Assembly: GCA_017508825.1 (NCBI GenBank)
Contig: JAFWRC010000050.1
Span: 1 to 36,947, forward strand
DNA from: Lachnospiraceae bacterium
Lineage (GTDB): Bacteria > Bacillota > Clostridia > Lachnospirales > Lachnospiraceae
Reading direction: 5' to 3'
Length of the DNA: 36,947 bases
Every line of letters starts with the position of its first letter. Positions within the stretch are counted from its first letter, which is position 1. This document shows, in pieces, positions 16,544 to 25,730 of the stretch. Position numbers and translations under genes: made by a program. Below the pieces are notes generated by a model. The model did not search any database, had not been told where the DNA came from, and was given only the letters and a program-made list of their open reading frames with translations.

Positions 16544-18745
16544 ATGAATAGGAACTTCAGGCTTCTGAGACGAAAAAACGGTATCCTGCATCCGGCGGTC
16601 ATTGCTTTGATGGCCGCCTCGGTGCTGCTTAATATCCTTTTGTCCATGGTAGTCCGTTCTACGGATCTGCCTTTGTATATCGATACCATCGGAACCATCG
16701 TCGCCACAGCGCTTGGAGGGATCGTTCCGGGCATTTTGACGGCATTTGTAACAAATGCCGTCAATTTTTTCCTGGATGGAGAATCCATCTTTTATGCGCC
16801 GCTCAATATGCTGATCGCTATGCTCTCCGCGGCCTGGTTCGGTGATTATTCGGTTTATAAAAAAACGCTGAAGCACTGTGACGGTGAAACGCCGAATAAA
16901 AAAAAGGGCATATTGGATCTGCTCTTGTATATTCTGCTGCTGGCGCTGATCGGCGGTGGGATCGGAGGCGCGATCACTTGGTATCTGTATGCGGAAGCCG
17001 GCGATGCGCATGTGATCACAGGATTTGCAGGGTGGCTGAAAGAACGGTTCGGGATAGGGGGCTTCGGTTGTCATATGACAGCAGCTTACCTTACGGATGT
17101 TTTGGATAAGGCAGTTTCCGTAGCGATCGCGCTGATGATCATCCGGGGCGTTCCGAAGAAAGTCAGGGAATATGTGCGTCTTTCTTCCTGGAGACAGAAA
17201 CCCCTGACGATGGAGGAAAGGGAGAGATCCACACGAAAGCTGCGGGGGCGGATGTCCATCGGGATGAGAATCCATCTGATCATCGTTTTTTCCACGCTGC
17301 TCATGACGCTGGTGGCACTGATCTTCAGTATCGTCAGCTTCCGTGCGAATATGGTCGAATCGCTTTCGACATCGGCTGCGCAGATCGCTTATCTGGCAGC
17401 GCGATCGATCGATCCGGGGAGGGTGGATGCTTATCTGGAATACGGGGATGCGCTTTCGGATTATGAAACCACCCGTGAGCGGCTGAAGATATTAAAGAGC
17501 AGTTCGGATGAGATCGCTTTTTTGTATGTCTATAAGATCGAAACCGACGGATGCCACGTGGTCTTTGATCTGGATACGGTACTCAGTGACGGACGTGTGG
17601 TCCCCGGAGATCCTGCCGGTACGGTAGTTCCCTTTGAGGAAGGAACGGAAAAATACAAGGATGCGCTGCTTGCGGGACAGGAACTGCCGACGGAGCTGCT
17701 CAAGGATGTGTATGGCAGTCATATCGCATCGTATTGTCCTGTGTATGATGACAACGGGCAGTGTGTATGCTACGCTGTTTCAAATGTGGAATCCGGTCTG
17801 GTAACGCAGCGGCTGGAACACTTTATCGGCAGGGTGATTCTCTTGTTTATCGGATTTCTGACACTGGTCCTGACGATGAGTATCATGATGACAAAGTATC
17901 ATATCGTATATCCCATCACTGGTATGACGCTGCGCGCGGATGAACTGGTGGAGCAGATCGGCGATGCAAAAGAAGAAAGTCTGAAGAAGCTGGAAGAAAT
18001 GGACATCCGTACCGGAGATGAGGTGGAACTGCTGTACCGTGCGCTGTGTAAGCTGACGGGGGATACGGTGTATCAGCTGAATGATAACCGGAACAAGTCG
18101 GAAGCCATCAATAAGATGCAGAGCGCACTGCTGATCACCATGGCGGACATGGTAGAAAGCCGTGACTCGGATACCGGCGCCCATGTATTGAAAACAGCGG
18201 CATATGTGCGGATCATCCTGCAGGGGTTAAAGCGAAACGGATATTATATTGAGAAACTCAGTGATAAGTATATGCGGGATGTGGAGATGAGCGCGCCGCT
18301 TCACGATGTGGGCAAGATCAATATACCGGATGCCATCCTGAATAAGCCGGGAAAGCTTACGGATGAAGAATACGAGATCATGAAGACACACACCACCGCA
18401 GGGAAAAAGATCCTGGAAAATGCCATCAGCTCGATGGAGGGGGATAATTACCTGAAAGAAGCCAGGAATATGGCGGCTTATCATCATGAGCGATGGGACG
18501 GAAAGGGATATCCGGAGGGACTTCATGGGGAAGTGATCCCGCTTTCGGCCCGCGTGATGGCGATCGCGGATGTTTTTGATGCGCTTTCTTCGGAACGTGT
18601 ATATAAACCGGCGTTTCCGTTTGAAGTGGCGATCAAGATCATCCAGGATGGTGCCGGAACACAGTTTGATCCGCTGTGCGTGGAGGTATTTCTCGAGTCT
18701 GTTGCGGAAGTAAAGAAGATCTTGAAAAAGTATCAGGAAACATGA
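16544..18745 (+). CDS. HD-GYP cyclic-di-GMP phosphodiesterase with S-component-like membrane domain
   Basis: I start at ATG 16544, nine bases after the previous stop; a GTG two codons earlier is the alternative. No clear ribosome site, so coupling to the chemoreceptor is likely. Residues 1-200 form a membrane domain whose [27 protein letters not shown] and [16 protein letters not shown] segments look like an ECF-transporter S component. A second membrane helix pair (about 243-268 and 430-450) brackets an extracellular Cache-like domain, followed by a HAMP-like linker. The HD-GYP domain (about 525-720) is complete: [52 protein letters not shown]. It should degrade cyclic-di-GMP. The stop overlaps the next start by 4 bp. 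Confidence 0.9.
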   Translation: MNRNFRLLRRKNGILHPAVIALMAASVLLNILLSMVVRSTDLPLYIDTIGTIVATALGGIVPGILTAFVTNAVNFFLDGESIFYAPLNMLIAMLSAAWFGDYSVYKKTLKHCDGETPNKKKGILDLLLYILLLALIGGGIGGAITWYLYAEAGDAHVITGFAGWLKERFGIGGFGCHMTAAYLTDVLDKAVSVAIALMIIRGVPKKVREYVRLSSWRQKPLTMEERERSTRKLRGRMSIGMRIHLIIVFSTLLMTLVALIFSIVSFRANMVESLSTSAAQIAYLAARSIDPGRVDAYLEYGDALSDYETTRERLKILKSSSDEIAFLYVYKIETDGCHVVFDLDTVLSDGRVVPGDPAGTVVPFEEGTEKYKDALLAGQELPTELLKDVYGSHIASYCPVYDDNGQCVCYAVSNVESGLVTQRLEHFIGRVILLFIGFLTLVLTMSIMMTKYHIVYPITGMTLRADELVEQIGDAKEESLKKLEEMDIRTGDEVELLYRALCKLTGDTVYQLNDNRNKSEAINKMQSALLITMADMVESRDSDTGAHVLKTAAYVRIILQGLKRNGYYIEKLSDKYMRDVEMSAPLHDVGKINIPDAILNKPGKLTDEEYEIMKTHTTAGKKILENAISSMEGDNYLKEARNMAAYHHERWDGKGYPEGLHGEVIPLSARVMAIADVFDALSSERVYKPAFPFEVAIKIIQDGAGTQFDPLCVEVFLESVAEVKKILKKYQET

Positions 18746-21700
18746 AAAAACGAAAGCTGCAAAAACTGATCCTTACATTCCTTTGTCTTGCCGTTGTTTT
18801 TGCGGGAAGCGTTTTTGGCGTGTCTGCCTCCGGAACGGAGGGCGCAGAGACAGACGGCGGAGAAGGAGATAAACCGGTCGGCGGTGGTTATGCGGCGAGT
18901 GAACAGATCCCGGGGGTTTATTATCTGCCGGTTGTGTATGATGCATCCAACGGACTGCCCACATCGGAAGCAAACTGTGTTATGGCGGACAGTAAAGGAT
19001 ATATCTGGATCGGTAGTTATAGCGGTATCACGAAATATGACGGGGTCCGTTTTGAACATCTGCCGGTTGTGGGCGGACTGACCAGCGGAAGAGGCCTCTT
19101 TGAAGACCGGCGTGGCAGGATCTGGGTGGCGACGAATGACAGTGGCGTTGTAGTGATCGACGGAAAAGAGCAGTACCATTACCTGAAAGCAGATGGACTG
19201 CCGTCCAATTCCATCCGCAGTTTTGCAGAAGACCCGGACGGAAACGTGTTTATTGCAACGACGGCCGGTGTTGCGTATATGGATACGAACATGCAGATCT
19301 GCGCGATCGATGATCCGAAGGTTAACGGAGAACGTGTTCTCCGGCTGGAGAAGGGCGCAGACGGCAAGGTATACGGCCATACTTCGGATGGCGCAGTATT
19401 TACCGTATCAACATCCGGGACCGGTGTGTTTTATAAAAGTTTTGAACTGGGTATCGGAAAGATCACCACGATCCTGCCGGATACGGAGAAACCGGGCAAA
19501 CTGTATTTCGGCACCAGTGGCGGGTGTATCTATTATGGTGCGCTGGGAGAAAATATTTCCGAAATGAAAAAGATCGATACTGCGCCGCTTGGCAATATCC
19601 ACTGGCTGCATTATGCCTGCGGCCGGCTGTGGGTGTCTTCGACCAAAGAAGCCGGCTATATAAATGCCAACGATGAATTTATAATGCTTGAGAACCTACC
19701 GGTCAATGATTCCTTTGAAATGATGACGTCGGACCATCAGGGGAATCTTTGGTTTGCATCTTCCAGATACGGAGTAATGAAACTGGCCGCGGATAATTTC
19801 CTGGATTATACCGGCGCAGCGGGGCTGGCGCCGGAAGTAGTTAATACGACATGCTATCACAACAGTTATCTGTACATCGGAACGGATAACGGACTGCGGA
19901 TCATTGACCGGAAATACCAGAATGTAGAAAACAACCTGACGGAGTATCTGGGAAACTCGCGTATACGCTGCATTATGGAGGACAGCAAGGGGAACTTGTG
20001 GATCTCAACGTTTTCCGGGGGACATGGTCTGGTGCGGCTGAATCGTAACGGAACGCCGGAAGATTTTACGGTGTATAAGGAAATGCCGAGTAACGAGATC
20101 CGCTGCACTTATGAGATGAGTGACGGTTCTATCATCGTCGGGACCAATGCCGGTATCGCAGTGATCCGTGAAGATACCGTGGAGCGGACGTATACGGTAA
20201 GAGACGGACTGCGCAATGCTGTGATCCTGACCCTTTGCGAAGGAGAAAACGGAGAAATCTATGCCGGGACAGACGGGGACGGAATCTATATCATCAATGG
20301 TAATTCCTGTCTGCGTAAAGGCATGGAACAGGGCCTCGGAAGTGATGTGATCCAGCGCCTTAAGAAGGACGAGAAGCGCGGTGTGATCTGGGTGATCACG
20401 TCCAGTACCGTGGAATATGAAAAGGACGGACAGATCACCAGAGTGACGACTTTCCCGTACAGCAACGTATACGATGTGATCGAGAGCGGAGAAGAGGATC
20501 TGTGGTTTTTAACTTCACAGGGAATCTATGCCGTGCGGGCAGATGCAGTGATACGGGATGCCGTTGATAACTACCGGCTGTATAACAGTTCCAACGGTCT
20601 GACCAGTATACCGGTCTCCTATTGTTACAGCGATGTCGGGGAGGACGGACTCCTTTACATTGCCGGGCAAAGCGGGGTATCCGTAGTCAGTATAGAAGAT
20701 TACTATGATTTTTCCGGCAGTGAGCTGCTTACGGTAAGATCCGTAAACTGTGACGGAGAAGAACTGGATGCAGACGCGGACGGTGTATATCGTATTCCGG
20801 CGGAATGCAAGCGTATCCAGATCACGCCGGGTGTGATGGATTATACCGTAACGGATCCGATCGTGCGCGTCTGGCTGGAAGGCGCCGGGGATGAAGGGAT
20901 CACGGCGCGTCAGCGGGAACTGTCATCGCTGGTTTATACCGGCATGAGTTATGGCGATTATACGCTGCACATTCAGATCCTGGAAGAGGGCAGTAAAGAA
21001 GTGCAGAGAGAAATGACCTGGCGTTTTGTCAAAGAACCGCAATTCTTTGAGCGGCTGGCAGTGCGTGTGCTTTTTCTGCTTCTGGCGGCTCTGCTGATCG
21101 GGATCGTTGTATGGCGCGTTTCCACCAATTCAATCATCCGCAAGCAGTATCTGGAGATCCAGGAAGCGAAGGAAGAGGCGGAGAAGGCGAATAAGGCAAA
21201 GACCAGATTTCTGGCCAATATAAGCCATGAGATCCGGACGCCGATCAATACGATCATCGGTATGAACGAGATGATACTGCGGGAGAATACACATGGGGTG
21301 CCGGCGGAATATCGCAAGGCGGTCACGGGGAATGCACGTAATATCAAATATGCCTCTGAGTCGCTGCTGGCCCTGATCAATGATCTTTTGGATATTTCCA
21401 GGATCGATTCCGGCAGGATGCGGCTGACAGAACGGGAATACGATACGGAAGAGTGGCTTCGAGGTATTTTTGCAATGATACGCGGAACCGTTGAGGATAA
21501 GAAACTCTACCTGGAGACGGAGATCGACGGGAAACTTCCGAAGTGTCTGTACGGAGATGGGGAAAAGGTCCGTACGATCGTTCTTAACCTGTTATCCAAT
21601 GCCGTAAAGTACACGGAAGAGGGTGGGATCCTTTTCCGTATGGAGGTATCGGAACAGAACGGGGCGGAAGTTGCTCTGCAGATTGTGGTCAAGGACAGCG

Positions 21701-22380
21701 GGATCGGAATGAAAAAGGAGGAGATGGATAAGCTGTTCCGCGCTTATGAATCCTTAGACGAGGCGCGAAGCGGGGAATACCATGGAACGGGAATGGGACT
21801 GGATATTTCGGGACAGCTGGCGCAGATGATGGGGGGCAGGCTCTGGTGTGAAAGTGTCTACGGTGAGGGCAGTGAATTTATCCTGGCTCTCAAGCAGAAG
21901 ATCGTGGATGATACACCGATCGGCGCTTTTCGTGAGGAAAGCGCAGAACAGGCCAGGGAAGCATATCTGTCGCAGTTTATTGCGCCGGATGCGGATATCC
22001 TTGTTGTGGATGATGATCCGATGAACCGGAATGTGATCCGGGGACTGCTTAAGCCGACAAGAGTATTTGTTACCATGGCTGCGAGTGGAGAGGAATGTCT
22101 GGCGAAGATCGCAGACAGTGACTTCAATGTGGTATTGCTGGATCAGAATATGCCGGGTATGGACGGTGTTGAGACGATACAGAAGATACGAAAGGATCAT
22201 CCGGATCTGCCGGTGTATGTTCTTACGGATAATACGGATGACGAAGCAGAAGAGTATTTCCGGTCGGTGGGATTTAACGGTGTTCTGACCAAGCCGGTAG
22301 ATATCATTGCCGTGGAGCATGTGATCATGAGTCATCTTCCGGAACGGATGGTAAAGAAGAATGTGGAAGAAGACGATTAG
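18742..22380 (+). CDS. Hybrid histidine kinase with beta-propeller sensor
   Basis: The start at 18742 overlaps the previous stop (ATGA) and opens a signal peptide ([18 protein letters not shown]), which supports it over an upstream start at 18676. The 1212-residue product has an extracellular part with repeated blades of the two-component-regulator propeller type ([46 protein letters not shown] and others), then a Y_Y_Y-like immunoglobulin fold and a membrane helix (about 770-790). Cytosolic parts: HisKA with H829 (NISHEIRTP), HATPase with [16 protein letters not shown] and GTGMGL, and a receiver domain with [10 protein letters not shown], phospho-acceptor D1134 ([11 protein letters not shown]) and LTKP. 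No separate output domain is attached, so a phosphorelay partner lies elsewhere. Known relatives sense sugars; the ligand here is unknown. Confidence 0.95.
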   Translation: MKKRKLQKLILTFLCLAVVFAGSVFGVSASGTEGAETDGGEGDKPVGGGYAASEQIPGVYYLPVVYDASNGLPTSEANCVMADSKGYIWIGSYSGITKYDGVRFEHLPVVGGLTSGRGLFEDRRGRIWVATNDSGVVVIDGKEQYHYLKADGLPSNSIRSFAEDPDGNVFIATTAGVAYMDTNMQICAIDDPKVNGERVLRLEKGADGKVYGHTSDGAVFTVSTSGTGVFYKSFELGIGKITTILPDTEKPGKLYFGTSGGCIYYGALGENISEMKKIDTAPLGNIHWLHYACGRLWVSSTKEAGYINANDEFIMLENLPVNDSFEMMTSDHQGNLWFASSRYGVMKLAADNFLDYTGAAGLAPEVVNTTCYHNSYLYIGTDNGLRIIDRKYQNVENNLTEYLGNSRIRCIMEDSKGNLWISTFSGGHGLVRLNRNGTPEDFTVYKEMPSNEIRCTYEMSDGSIIVGTNAGIAVIREDTVERTYTVRDGLRNAVILTLCEGENGEIYAGTDGDGIYIINGNSCLRKGMEQGLGSDVIQRLKKDEKRGVIWVITSSTVEYEKDGQITRVTTFPYSNVYDVIESGEEDLWFLTSQGIYAVRADAVIRDAVDNYRLYNSSNGLTSIPVSYCYSDVGEDGLLYIAGQSGVSVVSIEDYYDFSGSELLTVRSVNCDGEELDADADGVYRIPAECKRIQITPGVMDYTVTDPIVRVWLEGAGDEGITARQRELSSLVYTGMSYGDYTLHIQILEEGSKEVQREMTWRFVKEPQFFERLAVRVLFLLLAALLIGIVVWRVSTNSIIRKQYLEIQEAKEEAEKANKAKTRFLANISHEIRTPINTIIGMNEMILRENTHGVPAEYRKAVTGNARNIKYASESLLALINDLLDISRIDSGRMRLTEREYDTEEWLRGIFAMIRGTVEDKKLYLETEIDGKLPKCLYGDGEKVRTIVLNLLSNAVKYTEEGGILFRMEVSEQNGAEVALQIVVKDSGIGMKKEEMDKLFRAYESLDEARSGEYHGTGMGLDISGQLAQMMGGRLWCESVYGEGSEFILALKQKIVDDTPIGAFREESAEQAREAYLSQFIAPDADILVVDDDPMNRNVIRGLLKPTRVFVTMAASGEECLAKIADSDFNVVLLDQNMPGMDGVETIQKIRKDHPDLPVYVLTDNTDDEAEEYFRSVGFNGVLTKPVDIIAVEHVIMSHLPERMVKKNVEEDD

Positions 22381-22396
22381 GGTGGGGTGAGCGCAG

Positions 22397-24805
22397 ATGT
22401 TTGAGTGGATGGAAGTGCATCAATTGAATATCATGCTCGGGCTTTCCAGTGTATGCTTTGCTGTCGGGCTGTTTGCTCTGTTTACAAAGTATCTGCCGAA
22501 AAGACGGAAGATCGCGCTTGCCAATCTGGAATTATCAGCGGGCATTTTGCTGTTTTCGGATCGTCTGGCGTATATGTATCACGGAGTTCGCGGATTTGAA
22601 GGGTACTGGATGGTACGGATCACAAATTTCCTGGTTTTCTTTATGACGATCTTTGTGGTCTGTGCCTTTAACCAGTATGTAAAAGATCTTTGCATCAATG
22701 AAATGGGATTGGAAAAATGCCCGATCCGTCTGAAACTGATCGATGGTCTGTGTTTGATCGGAGGGGGCCTGGTGATCGTTTCGCAGTATACGGGATTGTA
22801 CTATACCTTTGACGAGAATAACGCATATCAAAGAGGCCCCGGTTTTATCATCTGCTATGCGATTCCTTTTCTGGCACTGATCATTCAGATGTCGGTACTT
22901 TTTTGGTACAGAAGGCGGATGAGCCGCTACATTGGGATCCCGGTGATCCTGTTCACGCTGATCCCGATGCTGGCATCCTTATTCCAGGCAAAGTATTATG
23001 GTGTGTCACTTACCAATATGGCGATCGTAGGAATGGGTATCGTGCTGTATCTGTTTGCGATCATGGAGATGAATGAGAAACTGGAGAAGGCGCAGAAAAG
23101 AGAACTGGATGCAGCGAATAACAAGAGCCTGTCGATCCGCAGATCCTTTGAGCAGGTTGTGAAGACCATTATAGATGCCTTGGACGAAAGAGACCGGTAT
23201 ACCAGGGGGCACTCCTTACGGGTGGCGGAATATTCCAGAGCGATCGCGCAGAATATGGGGCTGGATGAGAGGGAGTGTTTCCGTGTCTATCATACAGCCG
23301 CATTGCATGCGATCGGAAGGATCCGGATCCCGGATGCGCTGGTCAGCAAACGGGGCCATCTGACGGAAGCAGAAGAAAAAGAAATGAAAAAGCAGCCGGT
23401 CTACGGTCGTGAGATCTTGTCGAGAGTTGAGGAACTGCCGTATCTTTCGGTTGCTGCGGCAAGTCATCACGAGAGATATGACGGAAAGGGGTATCCCGAG
23501 GGACTCAAAGGAGAAGCAATCCCGTTGTATGCCAGGATTGTTGCGGTTGCAAACGCTTATGATGAGATGACTTCTTTTAAGGCGGGGCGTAAACCTATGG
23601 CCCAGGGAAAAGTCCGCGAAAAACTGAAGGCAGCTGCCGGCGGGGAGTTCGATCCGAAGATTGTGGATATCATGGTGGCAATGATCGATAAAGATACCGA
23701 ATACATGATGCGTGAGCCGGAAGATGAAACGATAGAAGAGGAAGAGCGTACGGATCTTACGGCAGTGAAGCAGATGCATTTTGAGAATTATAAAGAAACG
23801 GTATCCGACGGGATCCGTATCTCCAAAAAGCCGTTGAAGATCTGCTTTGAAGCGCATCCGGATGCCGGTTTTGAAAGGAAGATGGCAATGCCTTCGATCC
23901 TTTTGTTTGATTCCTTTGATAGCTGTGTGCACCGGAATGAAAGAACGATCCGTAATCTCCACTATCTGGAATACGGCGGGATCTGGATGGACGGACATAC
24001 GATCTGCACTTCTGCAAGGGATATCCGGAATGAGATCCGTACGAAGAAAGAGCAGGGAGATGAAAACGGCTGGATCCGCTATGAGATCGAGGCGGTGAGC
24101 AATAGGGATCATGTCCGGATCCGGATCGACAGTCCCGAGCAGTTCTGTGAAGTGACAGTGGCGCTTCCGGATGCGGCCAGATATGTGTATTTCGGACTGA
24201 CCGGGGAGCATTGCATGGTACGCAATATTTCCGTAGAGGAAGCAGAGAAAAGCATTGATGACAATGAGATCGTGCGCATCGCGCCGGAGGTGGATTATTT
24301 TACCCGCAGTGATGGTGATCTGCCGAATGTGGAGGTGGACGGGTATCGTGAGGCATCTACACAGGGAATCCCGGTGGAGGAAGGACTGCGCCTGTTGTTC
24401 AGTACGTGCAGTCTGCCGGAAGCTAGTCTTGTGACGCACTGCGCATTCATCGTATTGTTCTTCTCGGAAGACGGAACGGTAGACGGAAAGAATTATAAGG
24501 AGTATGCGTGCATCCGTATGGATGGCGATGATGCAACAAATGAAGGATGTGCCAGGAATGCATTAGTTGTGGAAATGACGGAAGAGTTCGGCGGATGGGA
24601 TCGCTGGAAAGAAAGGAACCGCAGAGGATTGGATTATGAGGTACAGTTCCGGCGGAAGAAGAACCGGATCACTTTTGAGACGGAGAATGCCGGGATCTTG
24701 ATCCGCTGTACAACGATGCTTCCGGAAGGGAGCGGTGCAGTGTATGCAGCGCTCACGGGAAATCTGTGTACACTGATGAATATACGGACGCGGTTTGAGG
24801 ATTAG
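22397..24805 (+). CDS. Degenerate HD-GYP membrane protein with duplicated C-terminal domain
   Basis: 802 residues, starting 16 bp after the kinase gene with GGTGGGG as ribosome site. Residues 10-225 hold about seven membrane helices. Residues 250-430 are HD-GYP by pattern ([24 protein letters not shown]), but key residues are changed. The HD dyad is H304-A305, the following lysine is R308 (HAIGR for HDIGK), the metal histidine in KxHP is Q333, and the late aspartate in the VAD motif is N386. Phosphodiesterase activity is therefore doubtful; binding or scaffolding is more likely. Residues 450-802 contain two related modules of about 170 residues, each ending in Y-x2-LTG-x2-C-x3-NI. I do not recognise that family. 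It is the last gene of the signalling operon. Confidence 0.85.
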   Translation: MFEWMEVHQLNIMLGLSSVCFAVGLFALFTKYLPKRRKIALANLELSAGILLFSDRLAYMYHGVRGFEGYWMVRITNFLVFFMTIFVVCAFNQYVKDLCINEMGLEKCPIRLKLIDGLCLIGGGLVIVSQYTGLYYTFDENNAYQRGPGFIICYAIPFLALIIQMSVLFWYRRRMSRYIGIPVILFTLIPMLASLFQAKYYGVSLTNMAIVGMGIVLYLFAIMEMNEKLEKAQKRELDAANNKSLSIRRSFEQVVKTIIDALDERDRYTRGHSLRVAEYSRAIAQNMGLDERECFRVYHTAALHAIGRIRIPDALVSKRGHLTEAEEKEMKKQPVYGREILSRVEELPYLSVAAASHHERYDGKGYPEGLKGEAIPLYARIVAVANAYDEMTSFKAGRKPMAQGKVREKLKAAAGGEFDPKIVDIMVAMIDKDTEYMMREPEDETIEEEERTDLTAVKQMHFENYKETVSDGIRISKKPLKICFEAHPDAGFERKMAMPSILLFDSFDSCVHRNERTIRNLHYLEYGGIWMDGHTICTSARDIRNEIRTKKEQGDENGWIRYEIEAVSNRDHVRIRIDSPEQFCEVTVALPDAARYVYFGLTGEHCMVRNISVEEAEKSIDDNEIVRIAPEVDYFTRSDGDLPNVEVDGYREASTQGIPVEEGLRLLFSTCSLPEASLVTHCAFIVLFFSEDGTVDGKNYKEYACIRMDGDDATNEGCARNALVVEMTEEFGGWDRWKERNRRGLDYEVQFRRKKNRITFETENAGILIRCTTMLPEGSGAVYAALTGNLCTLMNIRTRFED

Positions 24806-24845
24806 ATAAAAAGAAAGACAGCATTGAAAACATAGCGGAAAATGC

Positions 24846-24874
24846 TTGACAAGTTAGCAGGGACTAATTATACT
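24846..24874 (+). promoter_or_regulatory. First promoter of the HMA/DUF6110/P1B-ATPase operon
   Basis: TTGACA (24846-24851), 17 bp, TATACT (24869-24874): near-consensus sigma-A. One TTAG-N6-CTAA operator fills the spacer and another lies just downstream of the expected start near 24881. This arrangement is typical of tight repression. Confidence 0.85.
24854..24867. promoter_or_regulatory. Operator 1, TTAG-N6-CTAA, in the promoter spacer
   Basis: TTAG-CAGGGA-CTAA lies exactly between the -35 and -10 boxes of the first promoter. The same 4-6-4 pattern recurs 30 bp downstream and in front of feoA. The arms match the outer half-sites of DtxR/IdeR-type boxes (TTAGG...CTAA). Confidence 0.75.
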
Positions 24875-24883
24875 GTGTTTTGG

Positions 24884-24897
24884 TTAGTGAAGGCTAA
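24884..24897. promoter_or_regulatory. Operator 2, TTAG-N6-CTAA, at the transcription start
   Basis: TTAG-TGAAGG-CTAA begins about 10 bp after the -10 box and 30 bp (about three helical turns) from operator 1, so two regulator dimers could sit on the same face of the DNA. Confidence 0.75.
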
Positions 24898-24957
24898 TGC
24901 ATAAACGGAAGAAAGCAGAAATTGCCCGGTAATTTCAAAAGGGTAAATTTTTTTACA

Positions 24958-24987
24958 TTGACGGTTAGAATTAACTACTAATATATA
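24958..24987 (+). promoter_or_regulatory. Second, tandem promoter of the metal operon
   Basis: TTGACG (24958-24963), 18 bp, TATATA (24982-24987), about 50 bp before the HMA gene. The spacer holds an imperfect TTAG-N6-CTAC site. A weak hairpin with seven T residues (about 24921-24957) lies between the two promoters. Confidence 0.6.
24965..24978. promoter_or_regulatory. Operator 3 (imperfect), in the second promoter spacer
   Basis: TTAG-AATTAA-CTAC, one mismatch from TTAG-N6-CTAA, again located between -35 and -10. The position repeats that of operator 1, which supports its being functional. Confidence 0.55.
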
Positions 24988-25036
24988 TATAGTACTGACA
25001 ATGGTGAGAAGGAACGAATAGAAGGAAAGAAACACC

Positions 25037-25414
25037 ATGAGGGCGGCATTAACAAATACAATCATCATCATCATCCTGCTGTTTATGATCGTGACTGCGA
25101 TAAAGAGCACGATCGCGCATTTTAAAGGCGAAGGAGCTTGCTGTGGCGGAGGAGGAACGCAAAAACTTATCCGGCCGCGACGATTAAAAAAAGTACTTTC
25201 CGTGACGACCGTTCATATCAAAGGGATGATGTGCGATCATTGTGCGGCAAGGATCCAGAATGCGCTGAATTCTCTGGAAGGTATAAATGCAAAGGTAAAT
25301 CTGAACAAAGAAACTGCGGTCATTAAGTCAGACCGGGAGATGAATGAAGCAAGAATAAAAGAAGTGATCGCAGATCTTGGCTATGTGGTCGCATCGATGG
25401 AAGAACAAAAGTAA
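25037..25414 (+). CDS. Membrane-anchored heavy-metal-associated (HMA) domain protein
   Basis: 125 residues. An N-terminal membrane helix (about 7-27) is followed by a short cysteine-glycine patch (GACCGGGG, C35 and C36) like that of small FeoB-associated Cys-rich membrane proteins. A cytosolic HMA domain (about 55-122) carries the metal motif GMMCDHC (C66, C69). The end, IKEVIADLGYVV, is typical of HMA folds. It would bind a soft or transition metal ion at the membrane and hand it to or from the ATPase encoded two genes later. First gene of the operon, behind two operator-bearing promoters. The joining of the Cys-rich anchor to an HMA domain in one chain is notable. Metal identity is unknown; iron is favoured by context. 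AGGAAAG precedes the start. Confidence 0.88.
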   Translation: MRAALTNTIIIIILLFMIVTAIKSTIAHFKGEGACCGGGGTQKLIRPRRLKKVLSVTTVHIKGMMCDHCAARIQNALNSLEGINAKVNLNKETAVIKSDREMNEARIKEVIADLGYVVASMEEQK

Positions 25415-25481
25415 CTTAAAAGAAACGATAAGTTCTGAACAGTTACAAAAAAGATAAGGTGACGAAAAAGGAGGAAGTAAA

Positions 25482-25724
25482 ATGAAAGGATGGAAACTGT
25501 TTGCTTTAGGCGCATTGTTTGGACTGGAGGGGATCAAACTGTTATCCTCCAAAGATGCAAAGAAGATTTATACGCATTGCACCGCCGGTGTGCTGCGTGT
25601 AAAGGATTCGATCATGGATCAGGTGACTACGCTGCAGGAAAACTGTACGGATATTTATGAAGATGCCAAGGCGATCAATGAGGAGCGTGCGGCGAAAGAG
25701 GATGAGAATAAGATCGGAGAGTAG
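25482..25724 (+). CDS. Small DUF6110-like protein
   Basis: 80 residues with an AAAGGAGGAAG ribosome site. The first 22 residues are hydrophobic with GALFGLEGIKLL, a short glycine-zipper-like membrane anchor. Then comes SSKDAKKIYTHCTAGVLRVKDSIMD and an amphipathic helix with QENCTDIYEDAKAINEER. I recognise this as resembling DUF6110 proteins of Clostridia, which I associate with neighbouring heavy-metal P-type ATPases; the function is not established. It lies between the HMA gene (67 bp) and the ATPase gene (6 bp) in one operon. If the locus is ferrosome-like, a small membrane-associated accessory protein would fit here, but that is inference. Confidence 0.75.
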   Translation: MKGWKLFALGALFGLEGIKLLSSKDAKKIYTHCTAGVLRVKDSIMDQVTTLQENCTDIYEDAKAINEERAAKEDENKIGE

Positions 25725-25730
25725 ATCGTT

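Noticed and set aside
18676-18741. Upstream start for the hybrid kinase
   Set aside because: It lies within the HD-GYP gene, and only the start at 18742 gives a normal signal peptide and an ATGA overlap.
23216-24439. Minus-strand open frame of 407 codons opposite the degenerate HD-GYP gene
   Set aside because: The plus strand carries convincing HD-GYP motifs and a duplicated module; the antisense product has shadow-type composition.
24820-24846. AGCATT/AATGCT inverted repeat as terminator of the signalling operon
   Set aside because: The stem is only 6 bp, has a 15-nt loop and is followed by the -35 box rather than a T run.
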